A stretch of 64,000 bases of DNA from Scalesia atractyloides (Eukaryota; Streptophyta; Magnoliopsida; Asterales; Asteraceae). The notes beneath the pieces are model-generated. The model was not told the DNA's origin, ran no database searches, and worked only from the letters and a program-made list of their open reading frames with translations. The translations under genes were made by a program, and so were the position numbers. Shown in pieces: positions 45,870-58,127 of this stretch. The DNA is taken from the NCBI GenBank assembly GCA_947069175.1, contig CAMTDV010000022.1:35899476-35963475 (forward strand). Reading direction: 5' to 3'. Within the stretch, counting starts at the first letter, position 1. Each line of letters begins with the position of its first letter.

Positions 45870-46831
45870 ATTTTTTCTGACTTTAAAATCATTTTTTATT
45901 AATATTAACAAATATACTTTCTGAATGTAAAAACAAAAAGTGTCTTTAATAAACTTCCTATTTCTCTTAAAAACTTAACAAAATAATTTCGTAAGAAATT
46001 GGGTTGCCTTAGGCGTACTAAATTTAATAACTACTATGTTACACTTAGTGAGGTGTGAAACATACTCAAGTATATGGAAACACAATAAACATGAATTTGT
46101 TTAGCACGACTACGGTTACCATTTAAATAAATAATAGTAGTGAATAAAGCCTATAATTTTTCCTATTACCCTTGCATCACCCGAGACGAACCTCCATACT
46201 GCCATTCGGAGAACATTTGGTTCATCTCCAAAATCTACTTGACGGTTCTTTAATCCTTACCAGTCATTTAACTTGTAGTAGTTAAGATTATTGTTGCCAT
46301 TGCTTAACTTTCGTCTCGACTTTATGTAATTTTTTCACATTATCGGCCTTTTACTACTATCTCCACACCAACATTATCGGCCTTTTACTACTATCTCCAC
46401 ACAACGCCATTCCGTGTAATTACAAAAATTATATTTCATACCGTTGATAGCTTGTGCTGTCATCACACTTTCGACGATACCATTTTAAAACTTATCCTAT
46501 CTCTTTTTACTCTATTGATAATTGATATTACAATCATTTTGTACTACTTTTCATTCTTTACTAAAGACATTACATGGTATTGCCAATATCATTACATTAT
46601 CTTTTCGTACTATCATCTTTTCTTATTTACGTTATTTCTTATTGTCGCCATTTCACATTATTACGATTTCATGGCTTGTCCCGTGAAGGACAAGGTCGTT
46701 ATAGCTATTTCATATTATTATAGTTTCACCTCATTACTATTTCATGACTATCATTCCCTCATGACCATGGGATGTAGTACTGTCTTCATTTAGTCACGCC
46801 CTTTCTAGACTCAAGTATTGTCTGTTTGTGG
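45870..46831 (+). mobile_element. internal 3' region of plus-strand B relative (first part)
   Basis: Non-coding. The segment at about 46650-46831 aligns with the reverse complement of element B at about 13700-13900 (for example CATTTAGTC, then GACTCAAG and TTGT/GTTTG blocks). It is interrupted at 46827-46831 (TGTGG) by a solo LTR and resumes at 49442. Confidence 0.6.
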
Positions 46832-49446
46832 TGTCACACCCCAACCGATGACGGAAACATTGGAGTGAGACGAACGAGATTGCTCGAGACATCATAACAT
46901 CAATTGTGACAATAATTAATTAAACAACTCATTTCAGTTCATTCATCAAATTGCCAAGTCAACATAATTCAAATACAAAATAACATCAAATGAGACAAGT
47001 TCAACGAAACATAATAAATAACTTAGCATTCTAAGCATGTTTCTATGCCAATCCTACTAAGTTTCGTCATATCAACATCATCAACCTGCAACATGTTAAA
47101 AAGTATAGTTCAATAACAAAGTATTGGCGAGTACACAAGTTTGAATCATAAATCCACATGATAAGCTAGTATATGAGATAATGTAAACAAGGCATGTGAA
47201 CTACAAGTCAATCCTTAAGTGTCACCGCATAATAGATTAAAACTTAACATGACTACAAGAATACGGGCGTGCGTTACTCCTGTAGCGCTATACATGTTAA
47301 GGGGAGGCTCGTACGAAGTTAATGACAATTAAAATCACATAAGAATGTTCCAAGTAACAAATCGAGTATCACATAACTATAGCATGTAAGATGGATTGTT
47401 TGTGTGATTGCACAGAATAAAAGTCTGACTTAGTGTGTTTATGATAGATTAACATATTGCATCCAAAAAGTGTGAAGCGTAAAAAGGGTGTCGAGTGTAC
47501 TCACGGTTTTGCAAAGTAATCTCGTGAAAGTGTTTGGGTTGATTAGGGGAAATGAATACCGAGTTATCATACACAAGGAAACGTAGGTGTGTGAGTATTG
47601 GAATGACAATGGAGTTCGTAAATTTTAGGAACTTAAAGTATGTGAAGTATGTATAGTCGAAAGAATTTATGTAGACGTTAACGCTCGTTTTTGACACTAT
47701 AAGCCGCGTAGGGTGTTTGTGCTTTTATGGGTCAGGCCCAATAGAATCGTAACGATGGTTAAGTCTTAGATAAAATAACCTAATGTTAGGATAAGTAACC
47801 ATACGACCATTGTCAAAGGTTCGGTTATATTTATTATTTACATATATAGTTTACATATATTATTACAAGTTTATCATATAAATCATAGATTTCATAGAAG
47901 TCATAGAAGTCATGCATGGAGGTAGGAGGATAATCATCCTTAACCTCTTTCGTAAGATTCACCAATACACAAATTGTCACAAGGACAATCTGGATGGTCA
48001 TGAATAAAGTACTCCACTAAACTACATTTCGACCGAAGAAGCAAGCTAGGTGCGTGCATCCCGAACATGGCAACGTTTGGGGATGTGTCGTAGCCTTGTT
48101 ACTCAAGTGAAGGTGAAACATAGCTTAGTGGATAGAAATCATCAAGTGAAGGGTGGATTGAAAGTTGGATAGCCAAGGCCTCGATATAATCACACCTTCA
48201 CCAAAACACAAGCTTGTAAGCTTGGATGGTTTCAACACTTGTGGGTTAAAATCCTTAGTAAAACAACATGTTTAGAGGCATGTATACCTCTTGATTTTGT
48301 ATGAAACAAGTCTAGCTAGCTCACTAACCATAAACTTGATTAGAGGCACAAGTAGCATAAAGTTGTTAAGAGAAAACAAGTTTAAGAAAACTTTATAAGT
48401 TTAATTTCCAAAACAGAAAGTTTAACCATAAAAATGGTATTGTTCCACCCTGGTTTTCCATAGAAAACCTATGGTAACATCCCAAGTGGCTTAGCAAACA
48501 TTGTTGAGGAAGAAAACATGAAGAAAGTTTGAAGTTTTTAAAGTTTTGAAAAGATAAAATTGGTAGAAAGTTCAAGACACTTTTGGACCTCAAAATGGTG
48601 AGGTTTCACCTTAGTTTGCCCAAGCAAACTTGTGAAAACCTTCCTAGAGGTTACCCAAGCGTATTAGAAGAAGAAACAAGGTTCAAATAAGAAAGGAAGT
48701 GAGTTGATATTCACTTACAAACTGAATTATCTCAGTAGAAAGTTCTGGGAGTTTTGAGAGGATTTGTGAAGTGTTGGAGGCTTGTAAAAGTAAGAAATGG
48801 ATGGGAGAATGCTTGTTTATATAGGGAAGGGATTAAGGCTTGAGTTGGTTGGCATTTACTGGTGTTAGGTGATTGTTAAACTTGAAAAACAAAACATTAA
48901 CCACACTAGACTACTTGCGGCCACAAGCTGTCTTCCCTTTTATTTATTTTTTGTTCAATAATATAATTAAGTTTCTTGATGTTTAGATGTTATACTTTAT
49001 ACATGTTTCATGTGTCGTTTGATTTGTAGCTTAATATCATGTGTAAGGATGTCATATAAACCTAAAAAAACAAACTTTTTAAGTAGCAACGTATAATATA
49101 AATGTGATAAGATTTTTGAGGTGTCAAATGTTTATGTGCGTGATGTTTAGATCGCTGATCGTCTTGCTTGATTTGAATCGTTTAAGATTTAAGAATGCAT
49201 AACGAGAATTTCACGAGTTGAATTAAATGGATAAATCAAGTAACGAATAAGTGTTCAATCATAAGTATAAGCATGCATAAAGATTGTGAATTTCGTATAA
49301 TTGATCAATTTGATTACAATCAAAGCCTTGGATTTACAATGATTCGGAAATGAGATACGATTAAAAGGTTTGGACTTTCCAAATATATAAACGCGAAGCA
49401 AACTTACTTAAAACGGAAAGTTACAAAAGCGAAGCATTACATGTGG
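46827..49446 (-). mobile_element. solo LTR with TSD TGTGG
   Basis: TGTGG occurs at 46827-46831 and 49442-49446. Between them the LTR runs from TGTCACACCCCAACCGATG (46832) to GCATTACA (49441), 2610 bp, with no genes. Joining the flanks restores the contiguous alignment to element B's internal region. This supports the boundaries independently of the repeat. Confidence 0.85.
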
Positions 49447-50379
49447 TTTGGTTATGTTTATTTAGCTAGTAGATTTTAGGTCAAGTCGTCGCGTAGAACC
49501 AAACAAAACCGGATAAGGACGCCAATGAAATTTTGATAGGGACATGATGGATACACCACTGGTACTTCCTATATATAAGTATCATTTTCAAAACAACCAA
49601 AAGCCTCGTTAGACTAATCATGAGAAGTTCTTTATACGTAGTGTTTTAGTCGTCGATCATTATTCGAATGACGATGTGGATGAAACTTTGGTAGAGACAT
49701 GGTGGATACGCCACATGTATATTCTATATATAAGTGTCTCTGTCAAATTCTCAAAACCAACGTTAGACTAATCATGATAGATCCTGTATATTTATTGTTT
49801 TTGCTAGATGGTTGAGTTTTTGGTATTTCAAATTTACGTTTCCTCACATGTAACTCTATCATTATGGGGTTCATGAGATAATTTTTTTTGCTTTTCAATA
49901 CGAAGTTGTGACACGGATTTTAGTTTAAGCATCACGAGGGTGACATCACGACTCAATTTGCAAACTTTCTGGTGTTACAAGCCACTATCGGGACATGATT
50001 TTCTCTCAAGACGTAATCAATTTCCGATATTCCTGAGCTTCACGGTGAAATGTTGGTATCTCTTACATTATCATCAATGCCTTTCTCTCCTTCAACTCTA
50101 GCATTAAAAGCCATTCCTCTCTTCAGGTACACAACCCTTACTAGAAACGCTATCGCGTCAGTCAGATTTAAATTTTACTCATGATAAGTCTTAGCTTGAG
50201 CTTACCTCAACATCTTAAAAGAATATACATGGTTACCTAACACCTCTATGGAATCTAAGTTCTTAGTTTTCCTGCTAAAACTAACTGATACCTCTTACAC
50301 TTATGAAAAACCCTACAGGACATCCTACTCGAGCCGTTTCCTCCTGATTTTAGGAAGAAATTCTCCAAGTAGGAGAGAC
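49447..50379 (+). mobile_element. internal 3' region of plus-strand B relative (second part)
   Basis: It aligns with the reverse complement of 13144-13700 in element B. The block with GGATACACC/GGATACGCC and CTATATATAAG occurs twice here (TATA-like boxes at 49569-49579 and 49724-49734, about 155 bp apart) but once in element B. It ends in the purine tract AGGAGAGAC at 50371-50379. Confidence 0.75.
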
Positions 50380-52481
50380 TGTAACATCCGCTATAAATGG
50401 ATCCTAGAACCCGACCCGTTGTACCCAGAACTTGAACCATAAATAAACCTTTGAATCCTTGTCTATGTCTTATGCATTTATGATTGGTATTTAATTAATT
50501 GTTATTTAGTAATTTCGTTTTAATTTAAAATAATATTAGAAATCCATAAATCAACCTTTGACATTTGTTTTTCAAATCTCCAATTTATGGAGAGTTATTG
50601 TCCAAATTAATGGGGGTAATCAAGGCAATTAAAACCATTTACTAGCTTCTTTATTAGCAAAAAAAAAGGAAGAGAAACACTCTAAATCTCAAACCTTTTC
50701 ATCATCATCATCTCTTTTTCTCTCTTTTCTAAAAACCATAGCCACCATTTTCTCTTCCCCATCCAAGTTCTTTACAAGTTCTCTCAATGTCATCAAAAAT
50801 GAAGCAATGAGCATCATCCCATTTTCAAATCGATCTTCATCTCAATATCCTTTCTTTAAGGAAGGTAGTCTTATAAATTGTTTTTTCATTTCTTTCCAAT
50901 TATTGTTCCTATTAATGTCTTTTACAGTTTGCATTTCGTAGCACTTGGGGTTTAGGTTATAAATTGCATTTAACATACGTTTTGAGAGAGTTTAGTTTTT
51001 AGTGATGATGATTATCATGAAAATATTTGTCTCAAAATCATAAGTATTATTTTCTCAATATCATAAGTTTCATAAAGTTTATTCTCTAAATATCATATGG
51101 AGTTTTGTTCTTTTGAATTTTAGTATATAATCATGACTCATTAAAACTTATACAAAATTTTGTTTCGTTTTGGTCATTTGATAATTTTAGATGTTATATG
51201 TGTTGTTTAGGTTTTGTTGACTTCATCATTTTATCTTTAAAATTTTTTATATACAATTATATTTCTATTTGAAACATAAAAAGGTAAGACATTGTATTCT
51301 AAAATTTGACCTATTCAAATGATGGAAGCTATAATGTGTGGTTGTTAATGGTTATAGAAGAAATTATGTCAATATAAGATGGGTCATTTTTTGAGAGTAG
51401 AAAATATAAACAATCAAATTAATGAAGGATTAAAAGGACAACTTGTTTGAATATATTTTAATAATTAATGACATTAACATATATACGTAGGCAAATTTAA
51501 TATGCCATGTAAGGGTTGAGGATATAAAGATGTTCATATTGTCACAACAACAATATATAATTAATAGACTGGTAAATGTATATGTTAGACAAAAACCCTA
51601 AGTATTAGTTTGTATTATTTATATATATTCTTCTTATATTATTTTACTTAAGTTTGTATTATGTAATATTATTTATGGTTAATTTTGTCATTTGAAAATC
51701 GTTCTCTTGTTACTCATGGGGTCTTAGCTAAAGGAATTAATGGAACGCAAACTATGAATAGATCTTACTTTTTTCTCCTTTTGTCACATTAACTTTTGAG
51801 GTGTATCGTGTGTCAAAATTTCTTAATGTTTCTTATTTATTTCAACATGCAAATCAAAGTGTCATTATATGCTCATGAATTTTATCATATGTTTCGTTAC
51901 TTGTTTCATATACGTGCACTTACTTATTTATCGCTTTGTGTCATTGGTTTCATGTAGATCCACCTGGCTGAACAGTTCCCCACGACCATGGGTCGAACTC
52001 AGTACCACCACATTGTTTCATAGTTTCGCCTTTCACCTTTCGGGGCTTGAATCGCATCAACTTATGTTTTGTTTCATTATTTGATATGGTTGTGTTGAAT
52101 TGTTGATAGATGTCACATATACACTTAGAATTGCATGTTAAATATTTTTATAAATAAATTAACTAAACTATTTTATTCTCGCTTATAAACAAAGATCTAT
52201 TCACCAACTATTTGTTGACCCAAAATTTATTTTACACGTGATATAGGTACACAAAGTTGACGATTGATGAGAAGACACATAGGATGTACCTTAAAATAAT
52301 TATACACCAACTTGTGTTTTGTATTTTCTTTGAATTATTGTATTTAAATTTCATTTGAACTTATATAATTATGTGTGACATTTAATATTGATGAATTAAA
52401 TAATTAAACTTTAAATAAAGTCAAAAGCTATGGACAATCCATCATGCCCCGTACCTTGTCCGCTGCGGGTCGGGTTTGACA
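50380..52481 (+). mobile_element. 3' LTR of plus-strand B relative
   Basis: It starts TGTAACATCCGC directly after the purine tract and ends GGGTCGGGTTTGACA, 2102 bp. Its reverse complement matches the start of the LTR at 53910 (CAACCCG/CGACCCG, CCATAGCT, AAATGTCACACATA), so both belong to one subfamily. Confidence 0.85.
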
Positions 52482-53893
52482 GTTAAGGATTAGGGGCAAC
52501 TTGATTTAACGGAATAGCCAGTATATCATAGGTTTGGTTGGTTTCACTCCTCAGGTGGTTGTTGTGGGAAGACGATTCAGCTTTAACTTCTTCGAATTGA
52601 TTCGTGGAGGCGTTAGCGTTGAGCGCATGTTGAACTTGAACGATAATGTTAGGGATAACCGCAGCCATGTGTTAGCTATTAAAGTTGCCATTCGGTGGTC
52701 AGTAATTTTTGGGTGACGACAATAGTGATATGGAGGCATCTACGAGAGACAAAGTAAGTGAGATGTTAGGCTCATAACGAGAATATATGGATAGATGAGT
52801 GGAGTTAATGGATTCATGAAATCATGGACTTAGGGAATCCCATAACTCAAGAATACAAATCATATCAAAAATTTATATAACATCAAATGGTAGCAAAAGT
52901 CTGACTCGTTGACAAAGTTAAAAAAGATTGGGTGATCTATATGAAATTCCTTAGAATCTCATGGAATATTAAAGATTTTTCGGGTGGTAAAAACACAAAA
53001 CAATATAATCACCACATGGAATACGATTAAATAATAAAACTTATGATAAAATAATATTTCATCATATAATATTGAAAATTCATAGGTTTTCAAATCAAAG
53101 GGTTTAGTATGACTTTCATGCGTCACTTTGGTAATTACATGTCCACCCGCGAATACTGAGCTTCCGCATGGTCCGCATATGTTTACCCATTGGCCTACAA
53201 GTCAACACAAAGAAAATCGTGAAATAATTAGTGACTCGAGTTAGGGTGATGTAACATGATGTGTCTGGATAGCATCCACGAATTAACATGTACATGTTTG
53301 ACATATCAAAATGTTGTTAGTTCATGTGACAGTAGGTGTGATATGCCTTAGCCTAATAGGTTATTCTACTCTCATCGCTAGTCTCAGGTGGGCAAATTGG
53401 TCTATTGATTGGGTTTATATGAATGCAAGCCTAGACGGGATGTCTCGACTACCAGTATTTAACCCTTCCGGTTACTACGTGTTCGTCACATGAACTCACT
53501 TTGATAAGAATGAAATCTTAATTGAAATTCGAAACTCACAATCAAAAGAAAATCAACCACAAGAATAATGGAAAAGCGTTAAAAGAAATAAATTGACAAC
53601 TTTAGATATACCGGAAAAGGAAAGATATAATATTAGGATATTTCATATTTAGATATAATATAAAACCTGACTAAGAGAAAGAATTAATAACTATAGATTA
53701 ATAATAAGGCACACAACATATAACAATTAAAAGTGCTCACATGCATATGTGTATAACATAGAAAATATTAATCATGTGTACTTCAAATATTTATAAGCAA
53801 AGAAAAATAAACAGTTAAGCACATAAGGCACCTAATAAACTATAGTTTAAGTCTAAGGGTCTAATAATCTAAATCTACTTCTCTATATTCATT
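52482..53893 (-). pseudogene. B-family gag N-terminus and leader (minus-strand relative)
   Basis: The minus-strand frame 52483-52668 reads MAAVIPNIIVQVQHALNANAS, matching MAAVILNIVIQVQQALTNNQ of element B gag. It is cut at 52481/52482 by the end of the plus-strand LTR. The leader (52740-53893) shares the 15830-15990 block of element B at 53330-53500. No other coding sequence. Confidence 0.75.
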
Positions 53894-53907
53894 GGCTCTG
53901 ATACAAA
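53894..53907 (-). promoter_or_regulatory. primer-binding site, minus-strand B relative
   Basis: The minus strand reads TTTGTATCAGAGCC beside the LTR, one base off the initiator tRNA-Met complement. Confidence 0.8.
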
Positions 53908-53909
53908 CT

Positions 53910-55414
53910 TATCACACCCCAACCCGTAGCGGATTCTAGGTCAGAGCGAGATGATTCTCCATAGCTCATGATAACAATTATAAGTTTAAATACTTAAAGC
54001 ATGCCCAAATTAAAATGTCACACATATCATAGAAGTCCGATATAATTCATACAAAACACCCAACCATAAATCATAAAATAAAATCTAATTATTAAACTAA
54101 GGCATGTACCACATGTCTTCATCTTCAACTCAATGGCACCTAGTTACATGTATCATGTGTAAGAAAAGTTTTTGGGTCAACATAAGGTTAATGAATAGAT
54201 CTAAGTTTAAATAAAACATTTCCTTAATTATTTTTATATTATTAATTTGATTTAACATGCAACCTCAAGTGTAACGATATATGCATAACAATCCAACAAT
54301 ACCATACAATCACCACAACTGGAAATCACAATGTATACTCAATTGCAACAACACTAAAACAATAAATGAAAAAAATATCATCCCGTAGTCATGAGGAAAG
54401 GGCTAGCCTAAGAATAATGAGGCGATACCCACATCTTATAGTCATGAGGGAGCAAGTAATGGTGGCGATACCTAGTTCAACCCATGGCCGTGAAGAACCT
54501 GTACGCTAGTGGATCCACAATAGAAAACATAGACACAAAGTGAGTAACACACAAATACACATATATGCAACAATTGATACTAGAAACAATAAAAACATGA
54601 CTATGAAACACGTAGCGACACACTGATTTTGTATGTTATTGATTTAAATAAAAAACAATAGAAACAAGACACAAGCACCCCCAAAAAGTTTAAGTGAAAA
54701 AAGGGGAAAGAAAACCGTTTGCAAAGAACCGATCCACGAGAATTACCATACCAAGGGGAATGGATTAAATCCAAAATAATAATAATCACCCTAAAATGCA
54801 AATCAACAAAGTACTAAACAAATGGGACTATATGATAATCTAAGGGGCCGTTTGTTCGCATAATATTTTTTATGGAATTTGAATTTGAAGGAATTGAAGT
54901 GGATTCCATTCATGTGCTTATTTAGGAAAATACAAAGAAATCTTCTCATAAAATCATGTTTGGTTCGTAAAACTATCAAAAGAATGGGAATGCAAAATAA
55001 TAAAAATGACATAACTATCTTTTTATTGTATTTTGCAAGTTTTTATTTATTTTATAATTATACACTTAAAAATAAGAACAAACACTTGTAAAGATTTATA
55101 ATTTTTTAAATAATTACGAATGTTGATATCTACAAAGTTATTTATGAATTATATGCATCTTAAAGCAATAAAATAGAAATTGAAATATATATATGTGTTT
55201 GTTTATTATGGGGTCTCTGCATTCGATAATATAAAACAAAAAAAAAATCCAAGTTTATCACCTATGCAATTTAATAATTGCATAATAAAAGAACAGCAAG
55301 CGTAGACGATGAATACGATGCCGAATGTGGTTGATCAACGAATGGTGATGGATTTAGATAGGATTGTGGGAAGAGCTTTTAGGTAATCTTTAATAAATTC
55401 CTAAGGAAAGTTTT
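53910..55414 (-). mobile_element. 5' LTR of minus-strand B relative, incomplete
   Basis: It starts TATCACACCCCAACCCGTAG (changed TGTCACACCC) next to the primer-binding site and runs about 1.5 kb before another LTR-like edge at 55415. The right terminus (TGTTACA) is not found. From 54845 (GGGGCCGTTTGTTCGC, after TAA) the sequence resembles one end of a PIF/Harbinger-type MITE, whose other end I could not find. Confidence 0.65.
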
Positions 55415-55926
55415 TGTCACACCCTGTAAAATCAGAGTTGGGCGTAACGCATTCTCATTGCACAACAGAAGTATAATACCAAGACTTTTAGAAAGTTGAA
55501 CGCCTACTAAGTACTCGAATCCCAAAGGGTTCTCCTATTCCAACCATGCCATAACTTGAATGTGAAACGTCAGAAAGAACACGTGAAAAAGCCAACATAA
55601 AGTTGACGAGTTCATAGTTTGTTTGAAAAAAGATTTAGAATAAATCTTTTTGGTAACCGGTTTAAATATTGTTGAGAAAACGTAATAAAACCATTTTCCT
55701 CGGCATGTCATTTGAACACTTTGTACTTGTAAAACTTGTATAACCGTCAATGACTGCGTACGACAGAGAGAACATGCCCGTATGAACCTATAACCAACCT
55801 CGAGCTAGTGAATGCCTCGCCAACCGTGTACTCAAGACGGTAGACTAGCAGTCAGTTATAGTTCCAATATGTAGTGATGACTTCACAATATAGTTTTAAG
55901 GACCCTACAGCTATAATGGTTGAGTA

Positions 55927-56119
55927 GAGGACAATCCAGTCCTAATGTTTGTATGTAGGGCAATCCAGTCCATGTGTTTGTATGTAGGACAACCTAGTCC
56001 TGATGTTTGTAAGTAAGACGACCAATTCTCATTGTTTGTATGTAGGAGAATCCAGTCCCATTGTTTCGTATGTAGGACAACCCAGTCCTTAATTGTAACT
56101 AGGACAATCCTGTCACTAG
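55927..56119. repeat. 29-bp tandem repeat, about 6.5 units
   Basis: Units of the type AGGACAATCCAGTCCTAATG followed by TTTGTATGT repeat between 55927 and 56119 with 10-30% differences. The core GGACAATCCAGTCC is itself nearly self-complementary. Confidence 0.85.
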
Positions 56120-56641
56120 TCATGAAACTCATGCATATTTGAAAAAAGTTGACGTGTATGTTTTTGTAAAAATGGTATGTTTAGCGTAAACCTTTCGTAA
56201 ACCACTTGTCCGAGTTGGAATTCAATTATATCATGGTTTAGAAATATGTAATCTTCGTCCATCAAAATATTGTATGCTTTTGCAAAACTTGCATGTCTTT
56301 CCACCCCCGAAAAAAATTATAAAATTGTAAAACTGTAAAAGTGAGGGTTATGAACTCACCTCAATATCCAATGCAAAGCTATCATAATACAATCCATAAT
56401 GTTGTTTTCAAAACATAAACTCGCTAGCATGCAATCTATAACATTCCTATCAAGGAATAAGCTCATAAGATTCTACTAAAGATGCAACTAACTACGTGTC
56501 ACCAAGCTCTACCGAATCGCTAACTGAATGATTCGATGGGAAGATGTTAACTTGATGGAACGATAATGGTAAACTTATTTAGTTCCATTTGTGGTCAGTG
56601 GTAAATACTAAGTTTGGAAGCACTTAGTTTCCGAGAGATTT

Positions 56642-56658
56642 AATATATATATATATAA
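56642..56658. repeat. (TA)n microsatellite beside Helitron end
   Basis: An alternating TA run directly outside the Helitron 3' terminus. Confidence 0.8.
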
Positions 56659-56666
56659 TACACACA

Positions 56667-56695
56667 CTAGCTTATGACCCGTGTATTACACGGGT
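56667..56695 (-). mobile_element. Helitron 3' terminus
   Basis: On the minus strand a perfect 8-bp stem hairpin (ACCCGTGTAATACACGGGT, three-base loop) is followed by CATAAG and CTAG, and the next flanking base is T. Hairpin, short spacer, CTRR end and insertion before T are the diagnostic structure of a Helitron 3' end. GC-rich stems of this kind are common in plant families. The element would extend to the right (higher coordinates), and its 5' TC end was not identified. Confidence 0.8.
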
Positions 56696-56699
56696 TTGT

Positions 56700-57077
56700 T
56701 TACACCAAGAGATCAATCTTTCCATCAAATCAATCATAATTACATAATGCTTTAACCATAGTTGATTAATCGATACAAATACAAGTACGAACAACATATG
56801 TTGAACATTATAAATTTGCTAACAAAATTATAACGATAAACATTAATCGATAAAGAATACAAAATAACTAGGGAGTATTTGCTCACAAGTTATTCATATG
56901 CGCACTACATTAAAAAGTTGTTATTATCTATACAAAATGTGAAATAAAATCATTATTTTTTATAATAGATTCCAAACATAAAACTATGACACATTAACAC
57001 CTAAAAATAATACTTTGTTGGCAAATGTTGTCGAGATGCCCAAATGTTCCAAGATGCCACTTTTCAAATGATTTGTA
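56700..57077. other. AT-rich Helitron interior, no gene seen
   Basis: Nothing recognised. No long frame or repeat. Confidence 0.4.
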
Positions 57078-57348
57078 TCTTTGTTAATCTCATGATAATG
57101 CTTTTCATTTTATAAATTTTCTTTTCTTTGTAGGGAGAAGATGAGTGCTTCTCTCCATAGGGCATGCAGGACACTGGCTATTGGCGGTAGCCATATTTAA
57201 CATATAGAGTTTGTTTATATGTTAAACATGGTGAGGTGTCGCCAATAGCTTGTGTTTTGTATCACCTATGAAGAGAAGCACCCATCTTACCCCTACGAAG
57301 CAAAGAAAACATATCAAAAAGCATAATCGTGAGAGTAAGAAACAAAGA
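57078..57348. repeat. 270-bp foldback
   Basis: The left arm (57078-57204) pairs with the right arm (57215-57348). Matched blocks include GTGCTTCTCT with AGAGAAGCAC, GGCTATTGGCG with CGCCAATAGC, and TTTAACATAT with ATATGTTAAA. The loop is about ten bases. It could be a MITE or a small-RNA precursor. Confidence 0.8.
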
Positions 57349-57351
57349 AAC

Positions 57352-57570
57352 TGCTTTTACCATCTTTATCTTGGATGGATATAACTACTTTTAGTTTTTC
57401 TACAGTGAGTTTTGAAAGCTTCTTAGTAGGACTTCAACAATCAGAATTCGTTGAGGTTTTAAATCATAATGAATTCAGATTGTTAAAGTCCTACTGAGAT
57501 GCCTTCAAAACCCGTTGTAAAAAGACCAAAAATAGTGATATCAATAAAAAACAAAGATGGTAAAATAAAC
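57352..57570. repeat. second foldback, 220 bp
   Basis: The left arm 57352-57449 pairs with 57469-57570. Paired blocks are TAGTAGGACTTCAACAATC with GATTGTTAAAGTCCTACTG and TTACCATCTTT with AAAGATGGTAA. The loop is about 20 bases. It lies three bases after the first foldback. Confidence 0.8.
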
Positions 57571-58127
57571 ATCTTTGATATGATAAAATAAGTATGCATC
57601 TTTAGCCAGGAAATCTATGGTTCACACGTCACACCTGCACAATGAATATTAAACAATAAGGTCAAACTATGGAACAATAATAAAACTATTATTTTAACTC
57701 ACATTAGCCGGTTAATTGGTTGGATAGCTGGTTTTTGGGGACAGACCTCCACTCTTAAACGTTTAAGCGCTTTTTTCAACTGAAATATAATCAACTATGA
57801 ATTTTTTTAAGCTGTTTAAAGTTTATTAAAAAATACACAAAAATGTAATAATAACAAAGAAAATTCTTGTATGAACAAATAAACTAAAGAACAAAGATAA
57901 ATACCTCACTAACCTCGGACCAAGCTAGCAACGTGTGTTCAAATTATATACAAACTTATGAATTATATGTCGTCTAAAATGCAACATCTAGAATTTTCAC
58001 AAGAAGTTAAAAGACATATACTACACAAGAAACATAACAACCATAAATGATGAAAGATTGATACAAAAAAGTGTTGAAAACAACTAAAAATTTGTAATCA
58101 CTATTAATAGTAAATCTTGACTCATTA
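57571..58127. other. no gene recognised
   Basis: AT-rich, possibly intron of the minus-strand gene fragment to the right. Confidence 0.4.

Larger units (their letters stand above)
55415..56666 (-). mobile_element. LTR-like segment (unclassified), cut by Helitron
   Basis: TGTCACACCCTGTAAAATC at 55415 looks like an LTR edge of the same superfamily. It includes a 29-bp tandem array and continues up to the Helitron terminus at 56667, after which the LTR is not seen again in this window. Confidence 0.5.

Noticed and set aside
49973..49979. TGTTACA as the right end of the solo LTR starting at 46832
   Set aside because: The true end is 49441, because only there do the flanking TGTGG repeats match and the flanks rejoin into a B-like internal region.
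54845..55414. Complete PIF/Harbinger MITE
   Set aside because: GGGGCCGTTTGTTCGC after TAA looks like one terminus, but no inverted partner with a second TAA was found.
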